From: Oscillospiraceae bacterium
GTDB taxonomy: Bacteria; Bacillota; Clostridia; Oscillospirales; Acutalibacteraceae
Assembly (NCBI GenBank): GCA_910574935.1
Contig: CAJTCU010000007.1
Location: 62,001-126,000 of the forward strand
Direction of reading: 5' to 3'
DNA length: 64,000 nt
The notes below the pieces were generated by a model, which was not told the DNA's origin, did no database searches, and worked only from the letters and a program-made list of their open reading frames with translations. Shown here piece by piece: positions 8,876 to 19,807 of the stretch. The first letter of the stretch is position 1, and each line of letters starts with the position of its first letter. Position numbers and translations under genes: made by a program.

Positions 8876-10078
8876 ATGCTTACTATCGACAAAATTTTTC
8901 ACGCTTCTGTTGTATTAAAGAACATCATTCGTCAAACAGCCATTGTTCATACAGAGGGTATTACCGAAACTTGTTCTCTGTTTCTGAAACCGGAAAATTT
9001 GCAAAAAACTGGTTCTTTTAAGTTACGGGGTTCTGGCTATAAAATTTCTATGCTTTCTGAAGAGGAAAAGAGCCGGGGGGTTATTGCCTGTTCAGCAGGT
9101 AACCACGCCCAGGGGGTAGCCTTGGCCGCAAGTAAAAGTGGTGTAGAGTCGCTGATTTGCTTGCCAGACAGCGCTCCTATCTCTAAAATTGAGGCCACAA
9201 AAAAGTATGGCGCCAAAATCTGCCTAGTAGAGGGCTGCTATGACGACGCGTATAATCGTGCCTTAACACTGAAGGAAGAGCGCAACCTCACCTTTGTGCA
9301 TCCCTTTGATGATGAGGATGTGATAGCCGGCCAGGGGACTATTGGCCTGGAGATTGTCCAAGAGATCAATGACATTGACGCAGTGATTGTGCCCATTGGT
9401 GGTGGTGGACTTATTTCTGGCGTGGCCTGTGCCATTAAGTCAATGAACCCTTCTATTAAGGTATATGGTGTTCAGGCTGCTGGCGCTCCTAGTATGTTTC
9501 AGTCTCTGCGGGAAGGCTCGATCGGTTGTTTAGAGAATGTTTCTACTATTGCGGACGGTATTGCCGTAAAACAGCCAGGAGAAAATACCTTCCAACTGGT
9601 GCAGAAGTATGTGGACGACATCGCTCTAGTTAGTGAGGATGAGATTTCTTCGGCTATTCTGGCCCTGATCGAAAAACAGAAGATGATTGCCGAGGGTGCG
9701 GGTGCTGTGTCTGTAGCAGCGGCTATGTTTAATAAGTTCCCCATTCAGGGTAAGCGGGTGGTTAGCCTAGTCTCTGGTGGCAACATTGATGTAACGATTC
9801 TCTCTCGAGTCATTGAACGGGGCCTGATGAAATCTGGCCGGTCTGCCACCTTAGTTATTGAGCTGATTGACAAGCCCGGCCAACTGAAGGATGTTTCCCG
9901 TATTATTGCCGACTGCGGTGGAAACGTAACCAGTGTGCAGTATGAACGGGCTGGGGAGATCGAGAGCATTACCGGCTGCTACCTGCGCATTGGCATGGAG
10001 ACCCGGAATTACCAGCATGTGGAGATGATTGCTCAGGCGCTAACGGACAATGGATTTAAACTAATTGAACGGGTGTAA
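8876..10078 (+). CDS. ilvA: Threonine ammonia-lyase (threonine deaminase)
   Basis: This 400-residue PLP enzyme deaminates threonine to 2-oxobutanoate, the first step toward isoleucine. The PLP lysine is in GSFKLRG (near 46-52), and the phosphate-binding glycine loop is GGGGLISG (near 175-182). A single C-terminal ACT domain begins about 325 (LVIELIDKPGQLKDV). The length matches the single-ACT form widespread in Clostridia; such domains can give allosteric control. ATG 8876 is preceded by GGGGA at a good distance; an upstream in-frame start at 8819 lacks a site. Downstream ilvBN, ilvC and ilvD support a biosynthetic rather than catabolic role, which sequence alone does not prove. Confidence 0.9.
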   Translation: MLTIDKIFHASVVLKNIIRQTAIVHTEGITETCSLFLKPENLQKTGSFKLRGSGYKISMLSEEEKSRGVIACSAGNHAQGVALAASKSGVESLICLPDSAPISKIEATKKYGAKICLVEGCYDDAYNRALTLKEERNLTFVHPFDDEDVIAGQGTIGLEIVQEINDIDAVIVPIGGGGLISGVACAIKSMNPSIKVYGVQAAGAPSMFQSLREGSIGCLENVSTIADGIAVKQPGENTFQLVQKYVDDIALVSEDEISSAILALIEKQKMIAEGAGAVSVAAAMFNKFPIQGKRVVSLVSGGNIDVTILSRVIERGLMKSGRSATLVIELIDKPGQLKDVSRIIADCGGNVTSVQYERAGEIESITGCYLRIGMETRNYQHVEMIAQALTDNGFKLIERV

Positions 10079-10121
10079 TAGAGCTTAAAGCGTTCTACCT
10101 GCATTTTTGGAGAGAGACATT

Positions 10122-10660
10122 ATGATGAATACCTCCAATCTGCTGGAACGGTGGCGCGGCCTCTTTGAAAAAGGGGAATCGTCTCCGATGATTGCCAGGC
10201 TTTACTGGCAGCCAAAATCTATGCCGGAAGCTCTCAAAACAGACGGCTCATTCACTATACAAAAAATTCCCAGCATAGAATCACTGAAAGCGCTGGATTC
10301 CCAGGATCTGCTGCCGGTACTTTTAAACACGGAGAGCTTCATCTTCCAGGGAGCGAACCACTGGTTTTCTCCATTTATTAAGTCAGCCGCAAAATATACC
10401 TTTATTTTGGCTTTTCTTCCTCCTTCTGAAACCTTTTCTCAGGTGATAGAGGGTATGGCGACGCTATCATTGTAGTGTTGATTGACTATAAGTCACTGGA
10501 GCTGAGTCAGAGGCTTTCGGATATGATTCCTATTGGGCTTATCGATGTGGACGAGAGTATTCTCCATACCTGCCACTTTGGCTTCGGCAACGGCAGGGTT
10601 CACTTGGGTCTGGCGATTGATTTAGCGCACCGTCTATGTCTATTAAGGGAACTTGTTTAA
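10122..10660 (+). pseudogene. Unrecognised gene, apparently frameshifted
   Basis: The first frame, from ATG 10122 (site GGAGAGA), encodes 117 residues and stops at 10475. The frame continuing to 10660 begins without its own ribosome binding site, and upstream of the junction it reads RGYGDAIIVVLIDYKSLEL. Joining the two with a single-base change near 10440-10455 would give about 178 residues in one protein. I do not recognise either half. Two short overlapping genes would be the alternative. It lies between ilvA and a GNAT gene on the same strand. Confidence 0.4.
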
Positions 10661-10690
10661 AATCCTATTCATTAACAGGAGGCGAATCAC

Positions 10691-11386
10691 ATGAATAAGA
10701 AGTTATGGAAGAGTTTGGCCTGGACCGCTGCCGGGGTACTGGCCGGGGTCGGCTATGCAAAGCTCACAAAGAAGAGGCGCGAGGAAGAAACACGGCTGAC
10801 AGGAGGCCTGCGAGGCTCCGGCACGGTCATCATAGAGACGGACAGGCTGGTTCTGCGGGAATTCACCCTGGAAGATGCACCAGCAATGTTTAACAACTGG
10901 GCCCATGACCCAGAGGTCACCCGGTTCCTAATATGGCCGCCCCACAAAGACGTGGACGAAACCGAAGAAATCCTTAGCAGCTGGATTGAGCGCTATGATG
11001 AAGGCAACTATTATAACTGGGCTATCGAGCTGAAAGAAATCGGCCAGGTAGTGGGCAGCATCTCTGTAGTGCAGCAGGATGACCGGGCCCGGCGTGCCCA
11101 CATTGGCTATTGTATGGGCAAAACCTGGTGGCACCAAGGCGTTATGAGCGAGGCCCTGTCTGTTATCATCGATTTCCTCTTTAGCGAGGGCTACCAGCGT
11201 ATTGACAGCCGCCACGACGTGAGAAACCCCCACTCCGGCGACGTAATGAAAAAATGCGGAATGTGCTATGAGTGCACCATGAAAGGCTACGACTGGAATA
11301 ACGCTGGAATTTGTGATACGGCATTTTACGCCATATTGGCTGAGAACTACTATAACAAAAATAAACGTAGGGAGGAAAGCACATGA
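10691..11386 (+). CDS. GNAT acetyltransferase with N-terminal membrane anchor
   Basis: The 231-residue protein starts with a short basic-hydrophobic segment (residues 5-23, LWKSLAWTAAGVLAGVGYA) that could anchor it in the membrane. A RimJ/RimL-type N-acetyltransferase domain begins near 48 (ETDRLVLREFTLEDAPAMF). The acetyl-CoA loop is near 145-155 (KTWWHQGVMSEAL). A strong AGGAGG precedes the start. Its stop overlaps the ilvB start by four bases (ATGA), so the two are translationally coupled. The target of acetylation is unknown, and its link to branched-chain synthesis may be only positional. Confidence 0.8.
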   Translation: MNKKLWKSLAWTAAGVLAGVGYAKLTKKRREEETRLTGGLRGSGTVIIETDRLVLREFTLEDAPAMFNNWAHDPEVTRFLIWPPHKDVDETEEILSSWIERYDEGNYYNWAIELKEIGQVVGSISVVQQDDRARRAHIGYCMGKTWWHQGVMSEALSVIIDFLFSEGYQRIDSRHDVRNPHSGDVMKKCGMCYECTMKGYDWNNAGICDTAFYAILAENYYNKNKRREEST

Positions 11387-13065
11387 TCTTATCCGGCGCG
11401 GATATTATTGTAAGAACTTTGATTGAACAGGGCTGTCAGGTAGTGTTTGGCTATCCTGGTGGGCAGATTATCAACGTGTATGACTCGCTCTATAAATACC
11501 GAGACGAGCTGCGCCATGTGTTGGCCGCCCACGAGCAGGGCGCGGCCCACGCTGCCGACGGCTATGCCCGGGTTAGCGGCAAGCCCGGAGTGGTGATCGC
11601 CACCTCGGGCCCCGGCGCCACCAATCTGGTTACTGGTATTGCTAACGCTTACCTGGACTCAGTTCCCATGGTAGCCATTACTGGCAATGTGCCCGGCTCC
11701 CAGCTGGGCACCGATAGTTTCCAAGAGATTGACATTACGGGTATTACCTTACCTATCACGAAGCACAACTATATTGTAGGTAGTGTAGAGGAGTTGGCCG
11801 ATACCATCCGTGAGGCTTTCCGGCTGGCGATGTCTGACCGGCCGGGTCCTGTACTGGTAGACGTACCCAAAAACATTCAAATTGCTACCTGTGAGTACCA
11901 GCCCCTACCATCTGTGCAGGCCGACCCGAAATTTTCCGCCAAGGATGTTCGTATTCAGCAGGCTGTGCAGTGTATTAACAGCTGCCACAAGCCCTATATC
12001 TATTTTGGCGGCGGTCTGATTAATTCCGGTGCGGAGGAGGAGCTTTTGGCTCTGGCGGACAAAATCGATGCGGCCATCGGCTGCTCCTTTATGGGGATTT
12101 CCGGGGTGTCCACTCATCATCCCCGTTTCTTAGGAATGCAGGGAATGCACGGACACTATGCCTCTTCCATGGCGATGCACAACGCAGACTGTATCATTGC
12201 CTTGGGAGTCCGTTTCAATGATCGAGTTACGGGCAATCGAGCCAAATTTGCTACTAAAGCGCAGATTGTTCATATTGATGTAGACGGCGCGGAGCTCTCG
12301 AAAAATGTGACTCCCGCTCATGCTTTACGAGGGGATCTGAAACTTACCCTGCAAAAGCTGCTGCCCCTCATTCAGCAGAAAGAGCATCCCCAGTGGCAGC
12401 AAGCCATAAGTCAGCTGAAAAATGACGAACACTGGTCCTTAGACCATCGAGAGGGCATGACACCCCGGAACATCTTAATGGCCTTAAATCAATATACCGG
12501 CGGTGTGCTTCCTGTGGCTACCGACGTGGGACAACACCAAATGTGGGCTGCCCAGACCCTAGAGTTTGCCCAGATTCGGCGGTTTGTCTCCAGTGGAGGC
12601 CTGGGTACCATGGGTTTTGGCATGGGTGCGGCTATTGGCGCACAGATTGCGGCTGAGCAAATAGTGCCAGGGCAGTCTGCTGTACTAGTAACAGGAGACG
12701 GAAGCTTTGGCATGTGCCTGAATGAACTGGCTACGGCTGTACATGAAAACATTCCCCTAGTCATTGTACTGATGAACAACGGTGTACTGGGCATGGTGCG
12801 TCAGTGGCAGACTCTATTCTTTGACAAACATTATTCCAACACTATCTTAGACCGTAAAACAGATTTTGTGGCTTTAAGTAAGGCATTTGGCGCAGACGGT
12901 GTCCGGGCTACCACCCTAGACGAGCTGGACGCTGCCTTGAAAAAAGCCTTTGCCGCCAAAGCGCCCTATCTGGTAGAGTGTATGATTGATAAAGACGAGT
13001 TTGTTTTGCCCATGCTGCCTCCTGGAGGATCTATGGACGACATAATTGTGAAAGTGGGTGACTGA
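11383..13065 (+). CDS. ilvB: Acetolactate synthase large subunit
   Basis: This 560-residue thiamine diphosphate enzyme condenses pyruvate with pyruvate or 2-oxobutanoate, the first common step of branched-chain amino acid synthesis. The catalytic glutamate lies in AAHEQGAAHAADGYAR (near 48-63). The ThDP-binding motif starts GDGSFG (near 439) and ends NN near 465. The length matches the anabolic FAD-containing enzyme, and the adjoining ilvN regulatory subunit confirms this over the catabolic AlsS type. The start overlaps the upstream acetyltransferase stop by four bases, and ilvN follows after two bases. Confidence 0.95.
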   Translation: MILSGADIIVRTLIEQGCQVVFGYPGGQIINVYDSLYKYRDELRHVLAAHEQGAAHAADGYARVSGKPGVVIATSGPGATNLVTGIANAYLDSVPMVAITGNVPGSQLGTDSFQEIDITGITLPITKHNYIVGSVEELADTIREAFRLAMSDRPGPVLVDVPKNIQIATCEYQPLPSVQADPKFSAKDVRIQQAVQCINSCHKPYIYFGGGLINSGAEEELLALADKIDAAIGCSFMGISGVSTHHPRFLGMQGMHGHYASSMAMHNADCIIALGVRFNDRVTGNRAKFATKAQIVHIDVDGAELSKNVTPAHALRGDLKLTLQKLLPLIQQKEHPQWQQAISQLKNDEHWSLDHREGMTPRNILMALNQYTGGVLPVATDVGQHQMWAAQTLEFAQIRRFVSSGGLGTMGFGMGAAIGAQIAAEQIVPGQSAVLVTGDGSFGMCLNELATAVHENIPLVIVLMNNGVLGMVRQWQTLFFDKHYSNTILDRKTDFVALSKAFGADGVRATTLDELDAALKKAFAAKAPYLVECMIDKDEFVLPMLPPGGSMDDIIVKVGD

Positions 13066-13067
13066 AT

Positions 13068-13577
13068 ATGCCGGGATTTACATTAGCTGTTCTGGTAAAA
13101 AATGAATTTGGCGTGCTAAACCGGGTAACCAGCATGTTCCGGCGCAGGCGTTTCAACATAAAAAGTCTTAGTGTTAGCGAAACGGAGTCAGTCACTAAGT
13201 CCCGGATTACCGTTACTTCGGACGGCGGCGGAAGGGAGAAGAACCAGCTAATCGATCAGTTGTACAAACTGCCAGTGGTAATTTCTATTTTAGAAATTCA
13301 AGAGGAGGATTCCATTACCTGCGAACTGCTGCTTCTGAAAGTAGAAAATCGTCCGGAGTTCCGTAGCGACGTACATGCAGCCGCCGAGGCCTTTGGGGCG
13401 AAAATTGTGGACTATACCCGGGACTCAGTTGTCATGCAAATGGTGGGCAGTTCTCGAAATATTGACGCCTTTATTGATGTGATGCGAGACTATACGGTTC
13501 TTGAGATCTGCCGCACTGGCGTGATTTCTCTGGAACGCGGAAGCGCTATCATGGAGAAAAAGACAGAAATTTATTAA
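13068..13577 (+). CDS. ilvN: Acetolactate synthase small (regulatory) subunit
   Basis: The 169-residue protein has the N-terminal ACT domain of IlvN/IlvH (TLAVLVKNEFGVLNRVTSMF, then FNIKSLSV) and the usual C-terminal domain (ELLLLKVENRPEFRSDV). It activates the catalytic subunit and confers valine feedback inhibition in the family. It starts two bases after ilvB, as expected for stoichiometric synthesis. The symbol could equally be ilvH; length favours the long form. Confidence 0.93.
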   Translation: MPGFTLAVLVKNEFGVLNRVTSMFRRRRFNIKSLSVSETESVTKSRITVTSDGGGREKNQLIDQLYKLPVVISILEIQEEDSITCELLLLKVENRPEFRSDVHAAAEAFGAKIVDYTRDSVVMQMVGSSRNIDAFIDVMRDYTVLEICRTGVISLERGSAIMEKKTEIY

Positions 13578-13628
13578 TAGAAACCTTATGAAAGAGTGAT
13601 TTCTATTTTAGAAAAAGAGGCGTTACAA

Positions 13629-14246
13629 ATGATGAATTTAAAGTGGCTGGGACATTCCTGCTTTCGGGTAGAATGTGACAGTTATGTGATTATTATCGAT
13701 CCCTTTGCCCCTGGCAGCGTACCCGGGGTTCGGGACATTAAAGAAAGCGCTCAGCGCGTTCTTTGTAGCCATGAACATTTTGACCATAACTGCCGGGACG
13801 CGGTAAAGCTGGTGCCCTATAACGGAGAACCACCCATTCGAGTGACGCCTCTTCCCTCTTTCCATGACAACTGCGGTGGTATGCAGCGGGGAGAAAATAC
13901 TATTTATTTACTAGAAGGCGGTGGCGTACGCGCGGCACATTTGGGTGATGTGGGCTGTATGCCCACGCCTGAAGTGATGGACCAGATGAAAAACCTAGAT
14001 GTTGTGATGTTACCAGTGGGTGGACATTATACCGTGGGTCCCCAGGAGGCTAAGGCCATTGTGGACGCAATTCAGCCCAGAGTGATTATTCCCATGCACT
14101 ACCGGTCTGCCTTTTTTGGATTCGACGTGATCGGACCTGTAGAAGACTACTTAGCTCTGTGTGGCAAATGGATTCATTATGACAAGAATAGTATTCAGGT
14201 TGGTCTTCACATGGAGCCGCATACCGCAGTACTTACCTATCAATAA
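13629..14246 (+). CDS. MBL-fold metal-dependent hydrolase
   Basis: This 205-residue protein is a UlaG-like metallo-beta-lactamase-fold hydrolase. It begins with the family's opening strand KWLGHSCFRVE and carries the metal motif SHEHFDHN (H-x-H-x-D-H, near 46-53), a further HLGDVG (near 105) and IPMHY (near 156). The frame is open from 13596, but ATG 13629 has a GAGGCG box. It sits 50 bases after ilvN, and a GNAT gene follows after 14 bases. The substrate is unknown. Confidence 0.82.
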   Translation: MMNLKWLGHSCFRVECDSYVIIIDPFAPGSVPGVRDIKESAQRVLCSHEHFDHNCRDAVKLVPYNGEPPIRVTPLPSFHDNCGGMQRGENTIYLLEGGGVRAAHLGDVGCMPTPEVMDQMKNLDVVMLPVGGHYTVGPQEAKAIVDAIQPRVIIPMHYRSAFFGFDVIGPVEDYLALCGKWIHYDKNSIQVGLHMEPHTAVLTYQ

Positions 14247-14260
14247 GTGGGGGCGGTTAT

Positions 14261-14779
14261 ATGCATAGAGATTCTATTTCTTTGGAGTTGCTTACAGAGG
14301 AGAATTTCCCCTTGGTCCGTACCATTTGCCGGAAGGATATTCCCGAAGAGTATGTCGATACAGTGGATAACCTGATGGAACTAACTCGTTACGGAAACGA
14401 GCACCACTGTCTAGGCCACACCTATGTGGTGAATTACGAAAAGAAATACATTGGTATCCTTCTTTTAGGGGAGGCGATTCCCTGGGAGACCGACCCGGAG
14501 GAAATGAGAGAAGTCCCTTTTTACCGCTTGATGGGATTTGTTTTGGATCAAAACTTCCGAGGCCAGGGCATTGGTGGTGCTGTGCTGGAAATGGCGGTTC
14601 AGCAAATCTATAGAGACTTCGGCCCCCGTCCCATTTCCCTGGGATGTCATAAAAACAACCGAGCGGCCGAGCGATTTTATCTGCGCCATGGCTTTGTGAA
14701 AACACAAGCTATGGAAGGCAATGATTATTACTTTTTTCGGTATCCAATTCCCGAGACCAGCTCGGAGAAAAATAGCTAA
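14261..14779 (+). CDS. GNAT family N-acetyltransferase
   Basis: The 172-residue product has a GNAT core with an acetyl-CoA binding segment LDQNFRGQGIGGAVL (near 91-105) and the C-terminal region CHKNNRAAERFYLRHGF (near 129-145). It follows the MBL hydrolase after 14 bases with a GGGGG box before the ATG, so it is likely the last gene of the ilvBN transcript. The substrate is unknown. Confidence 0.82.
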   Translation: MHRDSISLELLTEENFPLVRTICRKDIPEEYVDTVDNLMELTRYGNEHHCLGHTYVVNYEKKYIGILLLGEAIPWETDPEEMREVPFYRLMGFVLDQNFRGQGIGGAVLEMAVQQIYRDFGPRPISLGCHKNNRAAERFYLRHGFVKTQAMEGNDYYFFRYPIPETSSEKNS

Positions 14780-14921
14780 TACGTCAGCATATTCAAGGTT
14801 TGCCGCTGGCCGAAACTACAGTAGGGCGGTTTATCTTTAACCGAACAGAGCCCGCTCGGAACATTTTTTCTATCATTAGGCAAAATACCGAAAGGTATCA
14901 AATATTATATAAAAGAGGTAA

Positions 14922-15944
<1,023 letters not shown>

Positions 15945-16048
15945 CCAACGCTGGAACTTTAGTCGCGTGGCCGCTCGAAGGTCCTCGCTGCCGGCATCGG
16001 ATGGCTTGGTTTCTGCCGGATGAGTGATATATATAGGAGATGGAGAAA

Positions 16049-16720
16049 ATGAGACGGTTTCTTTGCGTCATAAGCGTTTTACTGCTCTGCCTAGGACTCT
16101 GTGGGTGCCAGGTCATCACAAAAGCAGGAGCGGATACCGCAGACGATGCCGTGCTTTATGAGCATGGGATGGAGTTGGTGGAACTCTTGGATGAAATGCT
16201 GAAAACGCCGGAGTATTTTCAAATGATGGGCGGCTCGGAGACAATCAGCAGGGTCATAACGCCCTATATGCAAACGGACTTCTCAAGCCCTGGCGGCGCC
16301 TATATCATCACCCTTCCCGAGGACGCTCTGTCCACGCTGATGAGCGCGGCGGAGGTGGACATAAACGGGTTTTCAGACTCCCTACGGGAGTTTGTGGAGC
16401 GCCGGGCGTTCAGTTCCCTGCCCTCTATCCTTAACTCCCGGCAGGGGGCTGAGATTCTGGCGGCGGCCAGCATCCTGACTGTTTCCGACTCCTGGGTGGG
16501 CAAAACGCTTTCTGAAAGCTGCTATTTGCTGCTGGTCTATCCCGATACCTGCCCGGTGATGGTGTCTTTCACCGGCAAAGAGGGTGCCATAAGCGGCACC
16601 GCGTCCCTGTTGCCGGGCGATCCCATAAAAGGAGACACACTGGACGTTGTAACCGATTTGTTCGAGTATCTGGACCTGGACGGCATGGATATAAGAGAAC
16701 TGGATATTGACACAGACTGA
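16049..16720 (+). CDS. Putative lipoprotein of unknown function
   Basis: The 223-residue protein begins with a classic type II signal peptide (basic RR, hydrophobic core, lipobox LCGC with Cys near residue 20), so it should be anchored to the outer face of the membrane. The mature part is acidic and shows no domain I recognise. ATG 16049 is eight bases after an AGGAGA box that would overlap the alternative ATG at 16040. It lies between ilvC and ilvD on the same strand; there is no obvious role in amino acid synthesis. Confidence 0.7.
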   Translation: MRRFLCVISVLLLCLGLCGCQVITKAGADTADDAVLYEHGMELVELLDEMLKTPEYFQMMGGSETISRVITPYMQTDFSSPGGAYIITLPEDALSTLMSAAEVDINGFSDSLREFVERRAFSSLPSILNSRQGAEILAAASILTVSDSWVGKTLSESCYLLLVYPDTCPVMVSFTGKEGAISGTASLLPGDPIKGDTLDVVTDLFEYLDLDGMDIRELDIDTD

Positions 16721-16778
16721 CCAAATCAGGGTAGGGCCTCTGCCCTGCCCTGTACTTTTTTACGAAGGAGAAATCAGA

Positions 16779-18434
16779 ATGGTAAGCGACAACATCAAGC
16801 TGACGCCCCAAAACGCCCCCCACCGGGCGCTGTACCACGCTCTGGGCCTTACCGACGAGGAGATTGCCCGACCACTGGTGGGGATTGTCAGCTCCTATAA
16901 TGAGATTGTGCCTGGGCACATGAACATCGACAAGATCGTGGATGCCGTCAAGCTGGGGGTGGCTATGGCCGGGGGTACGCCTATCGTGTTCCCCGCCATC
17001 GCTGTGTGCGACGGCATTGCCATGGGCCATGTGGGCATGAAGTACTCCCTGGTGACCCGGGACCTGATTGCCGACTCCACCGAGGCTATGGCCCTGGCCC
17101 ACGGCTTCGATGCTCTAGTGATGGTACCTAACTGCGACAAGAACGTCCCCGGCCTGCTGATGGCCGCCGCCCGGCTGAACCTGCCCACGGTGTTCGTCAG
17201 CGGCGGACCCATGCTAGCCGGCCATGTGGACGGCTGCAAGACCAGCTTTTCCTCTATCAGCGAGGCGGTGGGCGAATTTAACGCCGGAAAGATCAGTGAG
17301 GAAAAGCTCCACGAGTACGAGCTGAAAACATGCCCCAGTTGCGGGTCCTGCTCGGGCATGTATACCGCCAATTCCATGAACTGCCTCACTGAGGTGCTGG
17401 GCATGGGGCTGCGGGGCAACGGTACCATTCCCGCCGTGTACTCTGCCCGCATTGAGCTGGCCAAGCATGCGGGCATGGCCGTGATGGATATGCTGAAAAA
17501 GAACATCCGTCCCCGGGACATCATGACTAAAGAGGCTTTCTACAACGCCCTGACCGTGGATATGGCCCTGGGCTGCTCCACCAACAGTATGCTGCACCTG
17601 CCGGCTATTGCCCACGAGTGCGGTATTGATATTGACCTAGATATAGCCAACTCCATCAGCGAAAAGACCCCCAACCTCTGCCATCTGGCCCCTGCTGGGC
17701 GCACCTATGTGGAGGATCTGGACGAGGCCGGCGGCGTGTACGCAATTATGCATGAGCTGAACAAAAATGGGCTGCTAAATACCGGCTGTGTCACTGTCAC
17801 CGGCAAGACTGTAGCCGAGAACATCGCCCACACTCCCAACCTGAATCCAGCGGTGATCCGCCCCATTGAGAATCCCTACAGCCAGAGCGGCGGCATCGCG
17901 GTGCTGAAGGGAAATCTGGCTCCTGAGGGCAGCGTGGTGAAGCGCTCGGCGGTGCTGCCGGAAATGCTGGTACATGAGGGCCCAGCCCGGGTGTTCGACT
18001 GCGAGGAGGACGCCCAGGCGGCTATCAACGCGGGGAACATCCACCCCGGCGACGTGGTGGTTATCCGCTATGAGGGCCCCAAGGGTGGTCCCGGAATGCG
18101 GGAGATGCTGAATCCTACCTCCGCTATTATGGGTATGGGTCTAGGCAATAGTGTGGCCCTGATCACTGATGGGCGGTTCAGCGGGGCCACTCGGGGGGCC
18201 TGCGTGGGCCATGTTTCTCCCGAGGCTGCTAGCGGCGGACCCATCGGTATAGTGCGGGAAGGGGATATTATCAGCATTAATATTCCTAAAAATACTATTG
18301 AACTAAAAATCAGCAGCGAGGAAATAACCGCACGGATGGCGGCTTTCACGCCTAAGACAAAAGAGCTCTCCGGCTACCTAAAACGTTATGCGGCCCTGGT
18401 CTCCAGCGGGGCGAAAGGAGCTGTGCTAAACTAA
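16779..18434 (+). CDS. ilvD: Dihydroxy-acid dehydratase
   Basis: This 551-residue IlvD/Edd-family iron-sulfur enzyme converts dihydroxy acids to the 2-keto acid precursors of valine and isoleucine. Cluster-binding cysteines are visible in [10 protein letters not shown] (Cys near 118) and [18 protein letters not shown] (near 184-201). The C-terminal [10 protein letters not shown] segment (near 464) is also conserved. The open frame starts at 16707 inside the previous gene, but ATG 16779 has an AAGGAG box. It completes the ilv set together with ilvA, ilvB, ilvN and ilvC. Confidence 0.95.
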   Translation: MVSDNIKLTPQNAPHRALYHALGLTDEEIARPLVGIVSSYNEIVPGHMNIDKIVDAVKLGVAMAGGTPIVFPAIAVCDGIAMGHVGMKYSLVTRDLIADSTEAMALAHGFDALVMVPNCDKNVPGLLMAAARLNLPTVFVSGGPMLAGHVDGCKTSFSSISEAVGEFNAGKISEEKLHEYELKTCPSCGSCSGMYTANSMNCLTEVLGMGLRGNGTIPAVYSARIELAKHAGMAVMDMLKKNIRPRDIMTKEAFYNALTVDMALGCSTNSMLHLPAIAHECGIDIDLDIANSISEKTPNLCHLAPAGRTYVEDLDEAGGVYAIMHELNKNGLLNTGCVTVTGKTVAENIAHTPNLNPAVIRPIENPYSQSGGIAVLKGNLAPEGSVVKRSAVLPEMLVHEGPARVFDCEEDAQAAINAGNIHPGDVVVIRYEGPKGGPGMREMLNPTSAIMGMGLGNSVALITDGRFSGATRGACVGHVSPEAASGGPIGIVREGDIISINIPKNTIELKISSEEITARMAAFTPKTKELSGYLKRYAALVSSGAKGAVLN

Positions 18435-18436
18435 TT

Positions 18437-19693
18437 ATGCTAGATGATGAAGAAAAGTTGTACCGAATAGGTATACAGTTGAGAATGCTAACGGTGTTTC
18501 ACGATCTGCTAAAAGACCCGGTAATAGGTGCGCTATTGGAATTTTTAGAAAGCGGCCCTTTCTCCTTGAACTATATGGATCCTGGCACTTCCGCAAAAAG
18601 TGTAGGAGACAATATCGTGAAATATACAGAATTCGTATCCAGACTATATGATTCCGGTTCGGTTAACTTAACTCATTATGTACAAGAACAAATCAATAAT
18701 AATGAAAATATTTATATCCGAAATTTTGGATCAGGCAAACCACCATCACAGATCTTAGAACAAAGCGCTATGGCGGATTTGGAAGCCCTATCGGCTGCCG
18801 CTAGCCTAACCCCCGCGGATTTGAAAGCAAAAATATCCGGCTTTTGCTCTAATCTTTTTTGGCCAGAGTTTGAGAGTCATTCTGTTAATTTCCAAGAGGC
18901 CTACCGGGAACGAGTAGCAAATATTAACCAGTACGGCTACGGCATTTATGCCAAGTATCATATGTTCTTTATCGACGGCAGCGCCCATATCACCCCTGTG
19001 GGCAGCCCAGACCCGGTACAGCTGGACGACCTTATTGACTACCAAAAAGAAAAGCAAGTAATAGTGGACAACACCTTGGCTCTGCTGGCAGGAAAGCCTG
19101 CTGCCAATATACTGCTAACCGGCGATGCGGGTACGGGCAAATCTTCCACGGTAAAGGCTGTGGCCAACAAGTTTTGGAACCGAGGCCTACGTATCATTGA
19201 GATGCGCAAGGAACAGCTCCATGAGATTCCCGGCATTTTGAAGGAGCTGAACGAAAATCCCCTAAAGTTTATTCTGTTTATCGACGACCTGTCCTTTCAG
19301 AAGGACGACGATAATTTCAGTGCCCTAAAGGCTATGCTGGAGGGGTCGGTCTCGGCCAAGTCGAAAAATGTCGTGATCTATGCCACCAGCAACCGGCGGC
19401 ACCTAGTGAAAGAGCGTTTCTCAGACCGGGAGGGAGACGACATCCACCGGGGAGACGCTATGCAGGAGATAGTTTCGCTGTCCGAGCGCTTTGGGCTGCG
19501 GGTGACCTTCCAGCGACCAGATAAGGCCACCTACTTGAACATTGTGAGGCGGCTGGCAGAAGAAGCCGGCCTTGCCCTAACGGACGAAGAGCTGTGTGCC
19601 GGGGCCGAGCGCTTTGCCCTGGGGCGCAGCGCCCGTTCGGCCCGGGCGGCGCGGCAGTATGTGGACGGGTTGCTTTCGGCCCGGAAGGAATAG
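18437..19693 (+). CDS. DUF815 family AAA ATPase
   Basis: The 418-residue protein matches the DUF815 (predicted AAA+ ATPase) family. Walker A is GDAGTGKSST (near 229-238) and Walker B is ILFIDDLSF (near 278-286). A sensor-like TSNRRHLVKERFSDREGDD follows near 317-335, and the N-terminal 200 residues are specific to the family. The C-terminal lid contains an Ala/Arg-rich helix. It starts two bases after ilvD with only a distant AAAGGAG, suggesting coupling. An intrinsic terminator follows. Its biochemical role is not established; a place at the end of an ilv transcript may be fortuitous. Confidence 0.85.
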   Translation: MLDDEEKLYRIGIQLRMLTVFHDLLKDPVIGALLEFLESGPFSLNYMDPGTSAKSVGDNIVKYTEFVSRLYDSGSVNLTHYVQEQINNNENIYIRNFGSGKPPSQILEQSAMADLEALSAAASLTPADLKAKISGFCSNLFWPEFESHSVNFQEAYRERVANINQYGYGIYAKYHMFFIDGSAHITPVGSPDPVQLDDLIDYQKEKQVIVDNTLALLAGKPAANILLTGDAGTGKSSTVKAVANKFWNRGLRIIEMRKEQLHEIPGILKELNENPLKFILFIDDLSFQKDDDNFSALKAMLEGSVSAKSKNVVIYATSNRRHLVKERFSDREGDDIHRGDAMQEIVSLSERFGLRVTFQRPDKATYLNIVRRLAEEAGLALTDEELCAGAERFALGRSARSARAARQYVDGLLSARKE

Positions 19694-19696
19694 GAA

Positions 19697-19730
19697 AAAA
19701 ATGGCATGGGGAAACCTATGCCATTTTTAT
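19697..19730 (+). terminator. Intrinsic terminator after DUF815 gene
   Basis: AAAATGGCAT pairs with ATGCCATTTT across a ten-base loop, followed by TTTTTAT. It ends the ilv-DUF815 transcript just before the promoter of the surface-protein gene. Confidence 0.8.
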
Positions 19731-19739
19731 TGGTTCGGC

Positions 19740-19768
19740 TTGACATTTCCAGGCGGGAAAGCTATAAT
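19740..19768 (+). promoter_or_regulatory. Consensus SigA promoter for the surface-protein gene
   Basis: TTGACA (19740-19745) and TATAAT (19763-19768) both match consensus exactly with a 17-base spacer, 40 bases upstream of the start codon. This predicts strong constitutive transcription. Confidence 0.9.
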
Positions 19769-19807
19769 GAGTTGGAATATTCTACAAAAATGGAGGGTGA
19801 ATATAAT

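Noticed and set aside
16895-17524. 209-codon open frame on the minus strand
   Set aside because: It is antisense to ilvD; GC-rich third positions of ilvD create it.
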